Shown here: in pieces, positions 1 to 7,045 of the stretch
Numbering within the stretch: position 1 is the first letter of the stretch
Layout of the letters: each line of letters starts with the position of its first letter
Source: Desulfobulbaceae bacterium UBA2213
GTDB taxonomy: Bacteria; Desulfobacterota; Desulfobulbia; Desulfobulbales; Desulfocapsaceae
Assembly: GCA_002327225.1 (NCBI GenBank)
Contig: DCUN01000198.1
Span: forward strand, 1-8,608
Length of the DNA stretch: 8,608 nucleotides
Direction of reading: 5' to 3'
Program-made: the position numbers and the translations under genes
The notes under the pieces: generated by a model
Told to the model about the DNA's origin: nothing
The model's input: the letters and a program-made list of their open reading frames with translations, nothing else
Databases searched by the model: none

Positions 1-327
1 GCAAGTCGTGGTCGACAACAGGTTCAGGAAGATATCGCTCCGCCGGAACAGGTGAGAGAAAGACCAACCAGCAGCAGGAATAGAAGTGGGGAGGCGATGC
101 AAGCTCCCCCTGAAAGGCAGCAGGTAATGCCACCACCCGCTGCGCTACCTGCTGTCGTACCGGTTCCTGTTCAGGAACAACCGGCTCAAGAAAATAGAGA
201 GGAGCTGAAACGTCTCCGGGAACAGCAGGCCGCTGAGATGGAGGCTGCAAAACAGGCTGCCGCAGACAACAAGGCGCTGGAGGCTTCTGAACCTCGGCAA
301 AGGGGGATGCGGCCAACACAACCCTGA
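1..327 (+). CDS. 3' end of an unrecognised Pro/Gln/Ala-rich protein (5' truncated)
   Basis: The reading frame is open from base 1 to the TGA at 325-327, so the gene begins before the window and only its last 108 residues are visible. They are low complexity: a Gln/Pro/Arg-rich stretch, a PPPAALPAVVPVPV segment near residues 44-57, then a charged helical run (ENREELKRLREQQAAEMEAAKQAAA) likely to form a short coiled coil, and a basic tail. There is no membrane segment, Cys motif or recognisable domain. Such tails occur on secreted or envelope proteins and on scaffold-like proteins, but family and function cannot be assigned. An internal ATG at 52 has no convincing ribosome binding site, so a separate 91-residue gene is less likely. 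It converges on the minus-strand gene ending at 341, with no clear terminator in the 13 bases between. Confidence 0.55.
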   Translation, partial: ASRGRQQVQEDIAPPEQVRERPTSSRNRSGEAMQAPPERQQVMPPPAALPAVVPVPVQEQPAQENREELKRLREQQAAEMEAAKQAAADNKALEASEPRQRGMRPTQP

Positions 328-340
328 TGTTTATGTAGTG

Positions 341-1366
341 TTATTTCCCAAAATTGCAGATTGGATACTGACAATGCTTGCAGTTGCGGCAGAGTCCGCC
401 ATGACCCATGCGGGCAAATTCTTCCCGACCGATACGCTCACCGGTCAGAATCCGTGGCAGGATAAGATCAAAGATGGTGATTTTGTGAAACATGCCGCAG
501 GCAGGCAGGCCAAGAACTGGTATGGCTCCTATCCGGCCACTGAGAAACATGGCGCCCGGCAGCACCGGCGAACCATAGACCGTATCGGTGGCCCCGGCCT
601 CTTTTATGCCCATTCGTGTCACATCGTCGGGATCAACAGACATGCCGCCGCTGGTGATGATGAGATCGGCGCCGGCATCAATACAGCTGTGGATGGCTTC
701 ACTTATTTTATTGATATCATCCGGGGCAAAGACAACCTTGATGACCTCAGAGCCCAGTGTCGTCAGTTTGCTGCGCAGAACTGCCTCAAACTTGTCCTCG
801 ATTCGTCCGTGAAAAACCTCATTGCCGGTAATAACCAGACCAGCCCTTGCCTGGCGCAGGGGTTTAACTTCAATCACCGGTCCCCCGTCCTTGGCGATGG
901 CAACGGCCTCATCGACCAGGGAGCGTACTGAGACCAGGGGGATCAGGCGGGTGCCTCCAATGGTCTCGCCCTTTTTCACCGGGGTGTTGGTGTGGAGGGT
1001 GGAGCACATCACCTCGCCCAGCAGGTTGAGGCGGTAGAGGGTATCGATATTGATTTTCAGCAGGCCGTCCCGATCTGCTATGATAGTAATTTTCCCCTCC
1101 ACCGGCTCAGACGAACGTGTGACTCCCTCGCCAATCAGGGCAGTGGCCAATTTTTCAGCGGCCTCATTCTCGTGGATCTCCTCCGGCCCCAGCTGCAGGA
1201 CATAGATATGTTCCTTGCCCAGACGTTTCAGGTGGTCAATGTCCTCCTCTCTAATAATATGACCTTTCCTGAAGGCACAGCCTTTGAATTTGTCCTGAAC
1301 GATCTCGGTGATGTCATGAGGCAAAACCATACCCACGGCCTTTTCCACGGCGATTGTCTTTCTCAT
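341..1366 (-). CDS. MoeA-like molybdopterin-binding protein with Cys-rich C-terminus
   Basis: Predicted 341-residue molybdenum-cofactor protein of the MoeA/MoCF_biosynth superfamily. The molybdopterin-binding domain shows ITGNEV (179-184), ITSGGMSVDPDDVT (237-250), PGAMF (270-274) and GLPAC (286-290). The first 170 residues are a lineage-specific N-terminal region rather than full MoeA domains. The protein ends in a Cys cluster (C326, C329, C332, C337; C-x2-C-x2-C-x4-C) that canonical MoeA lacks and that could bind a metal or Fe-S centre; this is inference. Related standalone proteins are common in anaerobes and probably act in Mo/W cofactor maturation or delivery. The ATG at 1366 is chosen because AGGA lies about 8 bases upstream; an in-frame GTG at 1405 would add 13 residues but would overlap the end of queE. 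It follows queE by 31 bases and is the last gene of the operon. Confidence 0.85.
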   Translation of the reverse strand: MRKTIAVEKAVGMVLPHDITEIVQDKFKGCAFRKGHIIREEDIDHLKRLGKEHIYVLQLGPEEIHENEAAEKLATALIGEGVTRSSEPVEGKITIIADRDGLLKINIDTLYRLNLLGEVMCSTLHTNTPVKKGETIGGTRLIPLVSVRSLVDEAVAIAKDGGPVIEVKPLRQARAGLVITGNEVFHGRIEDKFEAVLRSKLTTLGSEVIKVVFAPDDINKISEAIHSCIDAGADLIITSGGMSVDPDDVTRMGIKEAGATDTVYGSPVLPGAMFLSGRIGAIPVLGLPACGMFHKITIFDLILPRILTGERIGREEFARMGHGGLCRNCKHCQYPICNFGK

Positions 1367-1397
1367 TATGCTTCCTGAAGGAATATTTTTGACATGT

Positions 1398-2075
1398 TTA
1401 TGCACCTCGTGACAGATGAGGCCAGATCAGGGTGTGTAATTGCAACTGCAGACGGACTGCCAGCTGGTCCTGGAGAATCCAGGATGCCAGGTACTCAGGC
1501 TTGAGCTCGCCTTTAACCGGAGAGAAGAGGGTGGGGCAGCTGCTGTTCAGAGAGTGCCTGTTCACCAGGTCTCGCGCCCAGATATAGTCATTTTTGCCGG
1601 TGAGAACGAATTTTATCTCACAGCTTCCCCTGGTTGATCTGTTTCGCTCCTTGGCGCAGGCAATATTCTCACTGGCAAATGTCTCTACCATCTGACTGCC
1701 CGGGGTCTTGATATCCATAATCACAATCACCTCCGGGGCAATCGTGTCGATCGGTAAAGAACCATTGGTTTCAAGGAGTACTGTATGGCCTCTGGCTACC
1801 AGTTGTTCCATTAAAGGATAAACATCTTTCTGGAGCAGGGGCTCGCCGCCGGTGATTTCCACCAGAGCTCCCGGATACCTGTCAACAAAAGAGAGGAGAG
1901 CGTCAAGGGCCATGGTCGCATGGGCTTCCTCATAGGTGTAACGGGCGTCACAGTAGCGGCAGCGCAGATTGCATCCGGCCAGTCTGATGAAGACACAGGG
2001 CAGCCCGGCATAGGTGGATTCGCCCTGGATGGAATAAAAAAGCTCTGAGATGTTAAGGACGGGTTTCTGGGCCAT
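1398..2075 (-). CDS. queE: 7-carboxy-7-deazaguanine synthase QueE (radical SAM)
   Basis: Radical SAM enzyme of queuosine biosynthesis. It converts 6-carboxy-5,6,7,8-tetrahydropterin, the product of QueD, to 7-carboxy-7-deazaguanine. The 225-residue protein starts with the family's substrate-binding segment SIQGESTYAG (15-24). The cluster motif C35-x3-C39-x2-C42 (CNLRCRYC) should hold the 4Fe-4S centre, and ITGGEPLL (74-81) is the SAM-contacting GGEP motif. Length is normal for the family. Its ATG lies 23 bases inside the end of queD in another frame, so translation is probably coupled; the ribosome binding site is weak. Position directly after queD on the same strand fits consecutive pathway steps. 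queC, queF and tgt are not in the window. Confidence 0.95.
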   Translation of the reverse strand: MAQKPVLNISELFYSIQGESTYAGLPCVFIRLAGCNLRCRYCDARYTYEEAHATMALDALLSFVDRYPGALVEITGGEPLLQKDVYPLMEQLVARGHTVLLETNGSLPIDTIAPEVIVIMDIKTPGSQMVETFASENIACAKERNRSTRGSCEIKFVLTGKNDYIWARDLVNRHSLNSSCPTLFSPVKGELKPEYLASWILQDQLAVRLQLQLHTLIWPHLSRGA

Positions 2076-2436
2076 AATAGGTTAATCCAGAGTTGTCGGT
2101 TTCCCGTATCATAATACTGTAGAGGCTGTAGCGATCATGGCTGAGGATGGGCTTGAGCTGATCAAATAAAAAAACGGCGATATGCTCAGACGACGGGTTC
2201 TGGTTGAGAAAGGCCGGATGCTCATTGAGGTCGCGGTGATCAAGTTGATCAACCACTTCGTTCACCTGTTGCTTGAGAATCTTGAAGTCTATGCCCATTC
2301 CCAATTCATCCAGTTCTGTGGCCCGGACCGTGACCTGGACCTTCCAGTTATGACCGTGCGGTTTTTCGCAATTTCCCGGATACTCACGTAGGTGATGGGC
2401 GCCTGCAAAATGGGTCTTGATGAAAATATCAAACAT
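2053..2436 (-). CDS. queD: 6-carboxy-5,6,7,8-tetrahydropterin synthase QueD
   Basis: Member of the 6-pyruvoyl-tetrahydropterin synthase family, converting dihydroneopterin triphosphate to 6-carboxytetrahydropterin in the queuosine pathway. The 127-residue length is typical. Zinc ligands are visible as a His of the H14-H15 pair plus H27 and H29 in the PHGHN motif. C23, four residues before H27, is the expected catalytic Cys. D66-H67 (LDHRDLNE) and E112 complete the usual active-site set, and PSSEH (81-85) is the conserved SSE segment. GGAGG about 10 bases before the ATG is a strong ribosome binding site and fixes the start. It is the first gene of the minus-strand operon and overlaps queE by 23 bases. 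Confidence 0.95.
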   Translation of the reverse strand: MFDIFIKTHFAGAHHLREYPGNCEKPHGHNWKVQVTVRATELDELGMGIDFKILKQQVNEVVDQLDHRDLNEHPAFLNQNPSSEHIAVFLFDQLKPILSHDRYSLYSIMIRETDNSGLTYYGPETRP

Positions 2437-2647
2437 GGGGTTTTCCTCCGAAGGTATTTTTTTTTAGGTTGGCAACCATGTATTATTCACCAGCTCATGG
2501 CTGAAAACCTTGGAAAATTCATTGCTGAGATGGTAGGGTGACTGTGCTGGAAGGCAGAGGTCGGAAGCCTTGGTCTTTCTTCAGGGCGACTTTTAGCTTA
2601 GCCCATAAATATTGCCATATATAGTAGCAGAAAAGGAGTGAAAGAGC
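2437..2647. other. Divergent intergenic region between queD and the DUF1015 gene
   Basis: This 211-base spacer must hold the promoters for both divergent transcription units. Besides the queD ribosome binding site (GGAGG, minus strand) and AGGAG at 2634-2638 for the plus-strand gene, there is a run of T bases near 2456-2466 and an AT-rich patch at 2606-2625 (ATAAATATTGCCATATATAG) that may include a -10 box for the plus-strand operon. No convincing -35/-10 pair, riboswitch or RNA gene was found. Confidence 0.4.
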
Positions 2648-4024
2648 ATGGCCTTTATTGCCCCTCTCAAGGGAGTACATTTTAATCCGCAGAAAGTTGG
2701 TAAACTTGATGAGGTCGTAACCCCACCATACGATGTGATCAGTGCCAATGGTGTTGATTCCTATCTTGCCAGAAATCCCTATAGTATGATTCGTCTCGAT
2801 ATTGTCAAGAGTCACGGCCCGGGCGATGAGACCGATGCGCGCTACCAGGATGCTGCCGATCTGTTCAAACAGTGGCTTGAGGAAAAGGTGCTGGTGCGTG
2901 ACCCTGAGCCAGGGATTTATCTCTATCATACCGAGTACTCACACCCCTCCGGAAAAAGGATGACCCGCAAGGGTTTTGTCGCACTTGTCGGGCTGGCTGA
3001 GTTTACTGAAGGTGTGGTCAAACCCCATGAACAGACCTTTGATACGGTGATCGCCGATCGCCTGCGCTTGACTGCCGCCTGCAGGGCCCAGTTCAGTCAG
3101 ATCTTTTCCCTCTATTCTGATCCGCACAATGAGGTTATGAGACTGCTTGAACAGCAGGAGAACGCGTCTGTCGGATCAGTGACCGATGGTGACGGTTGTG
3201 TTCACAGCCTCTGGCGGGTGACAGATCAGAAAACCATCAGAGAGGTGCAGCGACAATTCCTCACTAAATCTCTTTATATCGCTGATGGCCATCATCGCTA
3301 TACCACCGCCCTTGCCTATCGCAAGATGGTGCGTGATGCGACCGGCGAGTTGGCGGCAGACAGTCCGGCCAATCATATCATCATGTATCTCTGCCCCATG
3401 GAAGACCCCGGTCTTTCCGTATTGCCCACTCACAGGTTGTTGCGCTGGCCGGGCAGGATGGAGACGGCGGAGTTGTTGAACCGTTTCGAGCGCTATTTCA
3501 ACTGTGAAGAGATCATTGGCGGCAGTCGTGAGACACTGATGGGTGAGGTGCTGGCCCGGATGAATGAGCTTGAACGTCAGTCGCCTGACAAAAGTTCATC
3601 CACCTTCGGCCTCTATCATCCGGGCGAGGATAAATGCTTTCTGCTCAGTCTCAAACAGGAGGCCCGGGATGTGCTGGCCGGTCGTGCCGAGCCGCTGCGG
3701 GATCTTGATGTGGTTGTCCTTTCAGATATCATCATGGACAAGGCCCTGGGGCTTGATCATCACCGCTGTGAAGAGGAAAAACTTGTCAGTTATTACAGTG
3801 ATCCTGATGAGGCCCTTGATGTTGCGGTAAAAGAGTGTCTGGTCAGTGAGCACTTTACTCCCCTGCTCTTTGTCATGAATCCGACGCGAGTCGGCCAGGT
3901 CAGGGATGTGGCCGATCACGATCTGATCATGCCTCATAAATCCACCTATTTTTATCCCAAGATTATGACCGGCCTGCTCTTCAATCAGTTGGTTGATGGT
4001 GAGAAAATAGAAAGGATCTCCTGA
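2648..4024 (+). CDS. DUF1015 family protein
   Basis: A 458-residue cytoplasmic protein of the DUF1015 family (annotated as uncharacterised, sometimes as an SpoOJ/ParA/ParB/repB-like or HTH protein). Family hallmarks are VVTPPYDVIS (23-32) near the N-terminus, KPHEQTF (125-131), DRLRLTAACRAQFSQIFSLY (137-156) and the signature IADGHHRYTTALAYR (211-225). The ADGHHR motif suggests a catalytic or metal site, but no reaction is established for the family to my knowledge. In many bacteria the gene sits near serine/glycerate metabolism genes; here it is followed by an RNA methyltransferase gene and comM. The start is supported by AGGAG at 2634-2638. Length is close to the family norm and there is no sign of damage. 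The next gene follows after 20 bases, so the two are probably cotranscribed. Confidence 0.92.
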   Translation: MAFIAPLKGVHFNPQKVGKLDEVVTPPYDVISANGVDSYLARNPYSMIRLDIVKSHGPGDETDARYQDAADLFKQWLEEKVLVRDPEPGIYLYHTEYSHPSGKRMTRKGFVALVGLAEFTEGVVKPHEQTFDTVIADRLRLTAACRAQFSQIFSLYSDPHNEVMRLLEQQENASVGSVTDGDGCVHSLWRVTDQKTIREVQRQFLTKSLYIADGHHRYTTALAYRKMVRDATGELAADSPANHIIMYLCPMEDPGLSVLPTHRLLRWPGRMETAELLNRFERYFNCEEIIGGSRETLMGEVLARMNELERQSPDKSSSTFGLYHPGEDKCFLLSLKQEARDVLAGRAEPLRDLDVVVLSDIIMDKALGLDHHRCEEEKLVSYYSDPDEALDVAVKECLVSEHFTPLLFVMNPTRVGQVRDVADHDLIMPHKSTYFYPKIMTGLLFNQLVDGEKIERIS

Positions 4025-4044
4025 TTTGACCGGACACTCCGTCA

Positions 4045-4827
4045 ATGGATATTGACCAGGCAGGGCAAGAAGACACGATAAGCTGTGACACCCTTTTTGC
4101 CGGCAGGCTGCACTGCATGCAACATCGATCAGGTTACCGCTTTTCAGTTGACGCCATCCTTGCCGCTCATTTTTCCCCGCCGCCTTCAGGGGGGGCCGTC
4201 CTTGATCTCTGCGGCGGCTGCGGCATCATCTCTCTGATCTGTCTCTATCGCTGGCAGGAGTATATTGCCTCTGTCTCCTGCCTGGAGCTGCAACCGCGGC
4301 TGGCCGCGCTCGCTGTCCGTAACAGGGACATGAACGGATATGCTGCCGGGATGGAGGTGGTTCAGGGAGACCTGCGGCGCATCCTTGATTTCTTCCCTGC
4401 TGAGACCTTTGCCCAGGTGATCTGCAACCCTCCATTTTATAAGAAAAATTCCGGGCGGCCCTGCCGGAATGAGGAATCCTTTATTGCCCGCCATCAGGTG
4501 CACTGTACCCTGGCCGAGGTGGTGGCAGCTGCTGCAACCGTGGTCAGGAATCGTGGTAAGGTGGTCTTTGTCTATCCTGCCACCGGCCTGCCTGACCTGC
4601 TGGTCACTCTTCAGCAACAGAATCTGGCTCCCAAGCGTTTGCAGACTCTTTACAGTTACCCGGATCCCTTGGCTCCCGCTCGGCTTGTCCTGGTCGAGTC
4701 GGTCAAGAATGGTGGAGAGGGCCTTGAGATTATGGCGCCGTTCTATCTCTATGAACAGCGCCAGGGTGGATACAGCGCCGATATGCAGAGACTCTATAAC
4801 CCAGATTGGACTCTGGAAAAGGAATAG
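4045..4827 (+). CDS. tRNA1(Val) adenine(37)-N6-methyltransferase family protein (TrmN6/YfiC-like)
   Basis: SAM-dependent methyltransferase of 260 residues with a Rossmann fold. Motif I is VLDLCGGCGI (52-61), with the acidic ribose-binding residue at E81 (CLELQPRLA). CNPPF (127-131) is the NPPF catalytic motif of N6-adenine and N5-glutamine methyltransferases. The preceding segment GYRFSVDAILAAHF (30-43) is characteristic of the YfiC/TrmN6 group, which methylates A37 of tRNA1(Val), so RNA is the likely substrate. HemK-type protein methyltransferases also have NPP[FY] but a different N-terminal domain. The ATG lies 20 bases after the DUF1015 stop with only a weak ribosome binding site, consistent with coupling. 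The first 20 residues are not conserved-looking. I would not separate TrmN6 from a related rRNA or tRNA methylase without a tree. Confidence 0.85.
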   Translation: MDIDQAGQEDTISCDTLFAGRLHCMQHRSGYRFSVDAILAAHFSPPPSGGAVLDLCGGCGIISLICLYRWQEYIASVSCLELQPRLAALAVRNRDMNGYAAGMEVVQGDLRRILDFFPAETFAQVICNPPFYKKNSGRPCRNEESFIARHQVHCTLAEVVAAAATVVRNRGKVVFVYPATGLPDLLVTLQQQNLAPKRLQTLYSYPDPLAPARLVLVESVKNGGEGLEIMAPFYLYEQRQGGYSADMQRLYNPDWTLEKE

Positions 4828-4951
4828 GGTATATTTCAGTACCTTTACTCCTGACGTGGTTTTTTCTGTCTGCCAGGATCGGTTTCCGGGACTGGTGCAA
4901 GCGGTAAAGATGATGTTTGAAGAAGTGAAACGTTGAGGGGAAAATGAGCTT

Positions 4952-6472
4952 ATGCTGGCAAAGGTACAGAGTGGGGCAGTCGTAGGGGTTGATGGCTTTG
5001 CGGTTGAGGTCGAGGTGGATATTGCCCTCGGTCTGCCCTTTTTTACCACCGTTGGTTTGCCGGATGGAAGTGTGCGGGAGAGCAAGGACCGGGTCAAGGC
5101 AGCGATCCGGAACTGCGGCTATGAATTTCCTAATCGGCGGATAACGGTTAATCTGGCACCGGCGGATATAAAAAAAGGAGGGGCTGGTTTTGATCTGCCC
5201 ATGGCTCTCGGCATCCTGACGGCCACAGAGACCCTGAAGAGTGTCAAGCTTGATCACTACTGGGTTCTGGGTGAACTCTCCCTTGACGGTGCCGTTCGTC
5301 CGGTGCGTGGCGTCCTGCCGATCACCCTGGCGGCCAGGGATCTGGGGATGAAGGGAATTCTCGTGCCGCAGGCCAATAAGATGGAGGCGGCGGTGGTAGG
5401 CGGCATTGATGTGATTGCTATCGATACCCTGCATCAGGCCGTCGAGTTTCTGGCAGGTACAATCGAATGTGCCCCTTTTCATCTCGACCCGGCCACCTCC
5501 TTTGCCAGGGCCAGAAACCACGAAGTTGATTTTGATGAGGTCAAGGGTCAGGAGCACGTAAAACGAGCCCTCGAAATTGCCGCCTCTGGAGGTCATAACA
5601 TACTGCTCAAAGGACCACCCGGTTCGGGCAAGACCATGCTGGCCCGCCGTCTTCCCACCATCCTTCCTGATCTCAGTTTTGCCGAGGCACTCGAAACCTC
5701 CAAGATCTATTCCATCATCGGTCTGCTGCCCGAGGATATGCCCCTGATCGCCTCCCGTCCGTTCCGCTCTCCGCATCATACCATTTCCGATGCCGGACTG
5801 ATCGGAGGCGGCCAGATTCCACGTCCGGGCGAAGTGTCGCTGGCCCATAACGGGGTTCTTTTTCTTGATGAACTGCCGGAGTTCAAGAAACATGTCCTCG
5901 AAGTCCTGCGCCAGCCCTTGGAGGATGGCACCGTGACCATTGCCAGGGCCAATCTTTCTTTAAAATTTCCAGCCCGTGTGGTACTGGCGGTGGCCATGAA
6001 TCCGTGTCCATGCGGATTTTATGGGGACAAACGCAAAGAGTGTCTCTGTAATCCCGCCCAGATCCATAATTATACAAGCAGGGTCTCCGGTCCGCTGCTG
6101 GACCGCATTGATCTCCATCTTGAGGTTGCGGCCCTGCCGTTCAAGGAGATGAGCGCCGAGCGACAGGGCGAATCGTCTGCTGACATCAAGGCACGGGTGG
6201 ACCAGACCCGCGACGTGCAGAAAAAGCGCTATGCGCACCATCCTAAGGTATTCTGCAATGGCCAGATGGGGCCCAAGGATATCAGGAAATATTGTGTGCT
6301 GGATGCGCCCTCGACCCGGCTCCTTGAAAAAAGTGTCGAGCAGCTTGGACTCTCGGCCAGGGGGTATCACCGGATCTTAAAAATAGCCAGGACTGTTGCC
6401 GATATGGAGCGCAGTGAATCCTTGCAGCTCAGTCATGTCGCCGAGGCTATTCAGTATAGGCGGTTGGCTTGA
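4952..6472 (+). CDS. comM: YifB/ComM family Mg chelatase-like AAA+ ATPase
   Basis: A 506-residue AAA+ ATPase. ComM of this family is a DNA branch-migration helicase that helps integrate incoming single-stranded DNA during natural transformation. Residues 1-165 form the N-terminal Lon-protease-like fold (VGLPDGSVRESKDRVKAA, 34-51). The AAA+ core has Walker A GPPGSGKT (221-228), Walker B VLFLDE (302-307) and SGPLLDRIDLH (379-389) carrying the arginine finger. A Cys cluster follows the core strand (NPCPCGFYGDKRKECLC, 350-366), typical of YifB. The C-terminal Mg_chelatase_C domain ends in LGLSARGYHRILKIARTVAD. Length matches the family. GAGGGG about 11 bases upstream supports the start. A 124-base gap separates it from the methyltransferase gene, so it may have its own promoter. 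The gene is widespread, and its presence alone does not show competence. Confidence 0.95.
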   Translation: MLAKVQSGAVVGVDGFAVEVEVDIALGLPFFTTVGLPDGSVRESKDRVKAAIRNCGYEFPNRRITVNLAPADIKKGGAGFDLPMALGILTATETLKSVKLDHYWVLGELSLDGAVRPVRGVLPITLAARDLGMKGILVPQANKMEAAVVGGIDVIAIDTLHQAVEFLAGTIECAPFHLDPATSFARARNHEVDFDEVKGQEHVKRALEIAASGGHNILLKGPPGSGKTMLARRLPTILPDLSFAEALETSKIYSIIGLLPEDMPLIASRPFRSPHHTISDAGLIGGGQIPRPGEVSLAHNGVLFLDELPEFKKHVLEVLRQPLEDGTVTIARANLSLKFPARVVLAVAMNPCPCGFYGDKRKECLCNPAQIHNYTSRVSGPLLDRIDLHLEVAALPFKEMSAERQGESSADIKARVDQTRDVQKKRYAHHPKVFCNGQMGPKDIRKYCVLDAPSTRLLEKSVEQLGLSARGYHRILKIARTVADMERSESLQLSHVAEAIQYRRLA

Positions 6473-6558
6473 TTCTTTGTTTTAAACGTCTTAGGGACTC
6501 TAGGCCAGCGCAACAGATACTCTTTTTCATTAATAATCTAACCCCAATAAACGGGATA

Positions 6559-6616
6559 AGTGCCTTTCGCAGATTATTTTCTTGAGAAAAAACAAGAAAA
6601 CAATCTGTAAGGCACT
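6559..6616. repeat. Long imperfect inverted repeat (hairpin)
   Basis: The arms are 6559-6584 and 6593-6616 with the loop AGAAAAAA (6585-6592). Paired blocks are AGTGCCTT with AAGGCACT (8 bp), CAGATT with AATCTG (6 bp) and TTTTCTTG with CAAGAAAA (8 bp). They are separated by one small internal loop (TCG against T) and one A/C mismatch, giving 22 bp in total. It follows comM by about 86 bases and could serve as its terminator, although only a weak T run (CTTTT) follows. It could also be a palindromic repeat or small mobile relic. No second copy is present in the window. Confidence 0.7.
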
Positions 6617-6630
6617 AAACTTTTCCCCTC

Positions 6631-6660
6631 TTGACATTAACATATAAACGTCTATATATA
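6631..6660 (+). promoter_or_regulatory. Sigma70-like promoter of the ArsR-selenoprotein operon
   Basis: A perfect -35 box TTGACA (6631-6636) is followed by TATATA at 6655-6660 (18-base spacing), or in another register at 6653-6658 (16-base spacing). Transcription would start near 6667-6672, giving a leader of about 65-70 bases before the ATG at 6737. This also argues against the ATG at 6668 as a translation start. The exact -10 register is uncertain because the region is an alternating TA run. Confidence 0.7.
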
Positions 6661-6670
6661 TAATTATATG
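6641..6670. promoter_or_regulatory. Inverted repeat overlapping the promoter, candidate ArsR operator
   Basis: CATATAA (6641-6647) and TTATATG (6664-6670) are exact reverse complements separated by 16 bases. They cover the -10 region and probable start site of the promoter at 6631. ArsR/SmtB repressors commonly bind AT-rich imperfect palindromes that overlap the -10 region of their own operons, and such a repressor is encoded 0.4 kb downstream. Assignment as its operator is inference; the AT-rich composition makes a chance match possible. Confidence 0.45.
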
Positions 6671-6673
6671 ATA

Positions 6674-6687
6674 AGCAGCAGGCTGCT
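6674..6687 (+). promoter_or_regulatory. Small leader hairpin with CAGG loop
   Basis: AGCAG (6674-6678) pairs perfectly with CTGCT (6683-6687) around the loop CAGG (6679-6682). It lies at the predicted 5' end of the operon mRNA, about 50 bases before the first start codon. It has AGG in the loop, like the three SECIS candidates downstream, but there is no associated UGA codon. Its role is unknown, and a 5-bp stem may arise by chance. Confidence 0.3.
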
Positions 6688-6736
6688 CAATGGTGGGAAG
6701 CTTATAGCCTTATCAATCTGTGAGAGAGGTCTAATC

Positions 6737-7021
6737 ATGAAAGAAAACACATGCCAATGTCAAATGACTTCGAATGATAATGATCACGCTCCGCTAACGT
6801 TAGAAATCCCTGTCGATCTTTTGAGACAATTACAAGAAGCGGCAGACCTGGCAAAGATTGATGTTCATTCCCTGCTTCTTTGTTATGCTCGACAAGGCCT
6901 GATAAATAGCAGCGCCCAACTGAAAAGGCAGCAATTTCTAACACACGCAAAAGACGTCCTCGAAGAACACGGGGTCCATGGCAAGACCATCGAAGAAATC
7001 TTTGGCAAATTTCCATACTGA
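6737..7021 (+). CDS. Small hypothetical protein, RHH-like, first gene of the selenoprotein operon
   Basis: A 94-residue cytoplasmic protein I cannot assign to a family. It opens with a Cys-containing segment (MKENTCQCQM, C-x-C at residues 6 and 8). Next comes LTLEIPVDLLRQLQEAADLAKIDVHSLLLCYARQG: a beta strand and two helices in the order seen in ribbon-helix-helix regulators and antitoxins. The C-terminus (DVLEEHG, then TIEEIFGKF) is helical and acidic. The ATG at 6737 is chosen because AGAGAGG ends 7 bases upstream. The in-frame ATG at 6668 lies at the predicted transcription start and lacks a ribosome binding site. Only 24 bases separate it from the ArsR gene. It might be an accessory regulator or a metal-binding small protein; both are guesses. 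Confidence 0.72.
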   Translation: MKENTCQCQMTSNDNDHAPLTLEIPVDLLRQLQEAADLAKIDVHSLLLCYARQGLINSSAQLKRQQFLTHAKDVLEEHGVHGKTIEEIFGKFPY

Positions 7022-7045
7022 GTCTTTCTCTCTATTTAACATGAC

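Larger units (their letters stand above)
6473..6736. other. AT-rich intergenic region upstream of the selenoprotein operon
   Basis: This 264-base stretch has no gene. It holds, in order, the end of the comM transcription unit, a long imperfect hairpin (6559-6616), a sigma70-like promoter (6631-6660) with an overlapping inverted repeat, a small leader hairpin (6674-6687) and the ribosome binding site AGAGAGG (6723-6729) of the next gene. It is visibly more AT-rich than the comM region, a possible boundary between core and accessory DNA. Confidence 0.6.

Noticed and set aside
1367..1405. GTG start at 1405 for the MoeA-like protein
   Set aside because: It would overlap the end of queE and add 13 unconserved-looking residues; ATG 1366 has a better ribosome binding site and begins with the family-like MRKTIAVEKAVGMVL.
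2437..2647. preQ1 riboswitch upstream of queD
   Set aside because: The minus-strand leader was inspected for the short preQ1-I hairpin with A-rich tail and none fitted; the poly-A run there has no matching stem-loop.
4856..4936. 26-residue ORF (GTG start) ending KMMFEEVKR between the methyltransferase gene and comM
   Set aside because: It reads like a plausible protein tail, but has no ATG and no clear ribosome binding site, and the methyltransferase ends normally at 4827, so neither a gene nor a frameshift is supported.
4186..5097. Long minus-strand ORFs opposite the methyltransferase and comM (4186-5097, 4730-5893)
   Set aside because: They are antisense shadows of well-supported plus-strand genes, with Ser/Arg/His-rich sequence and no recognisable domain.
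6668..6736. Upstream ATG at 6668 as start of the first operon gene
   Set aside because: It lies at the predicted transcription start and has no ribosome binding site, whereas ATG 6737 has AGAGAGG at 7 bases.
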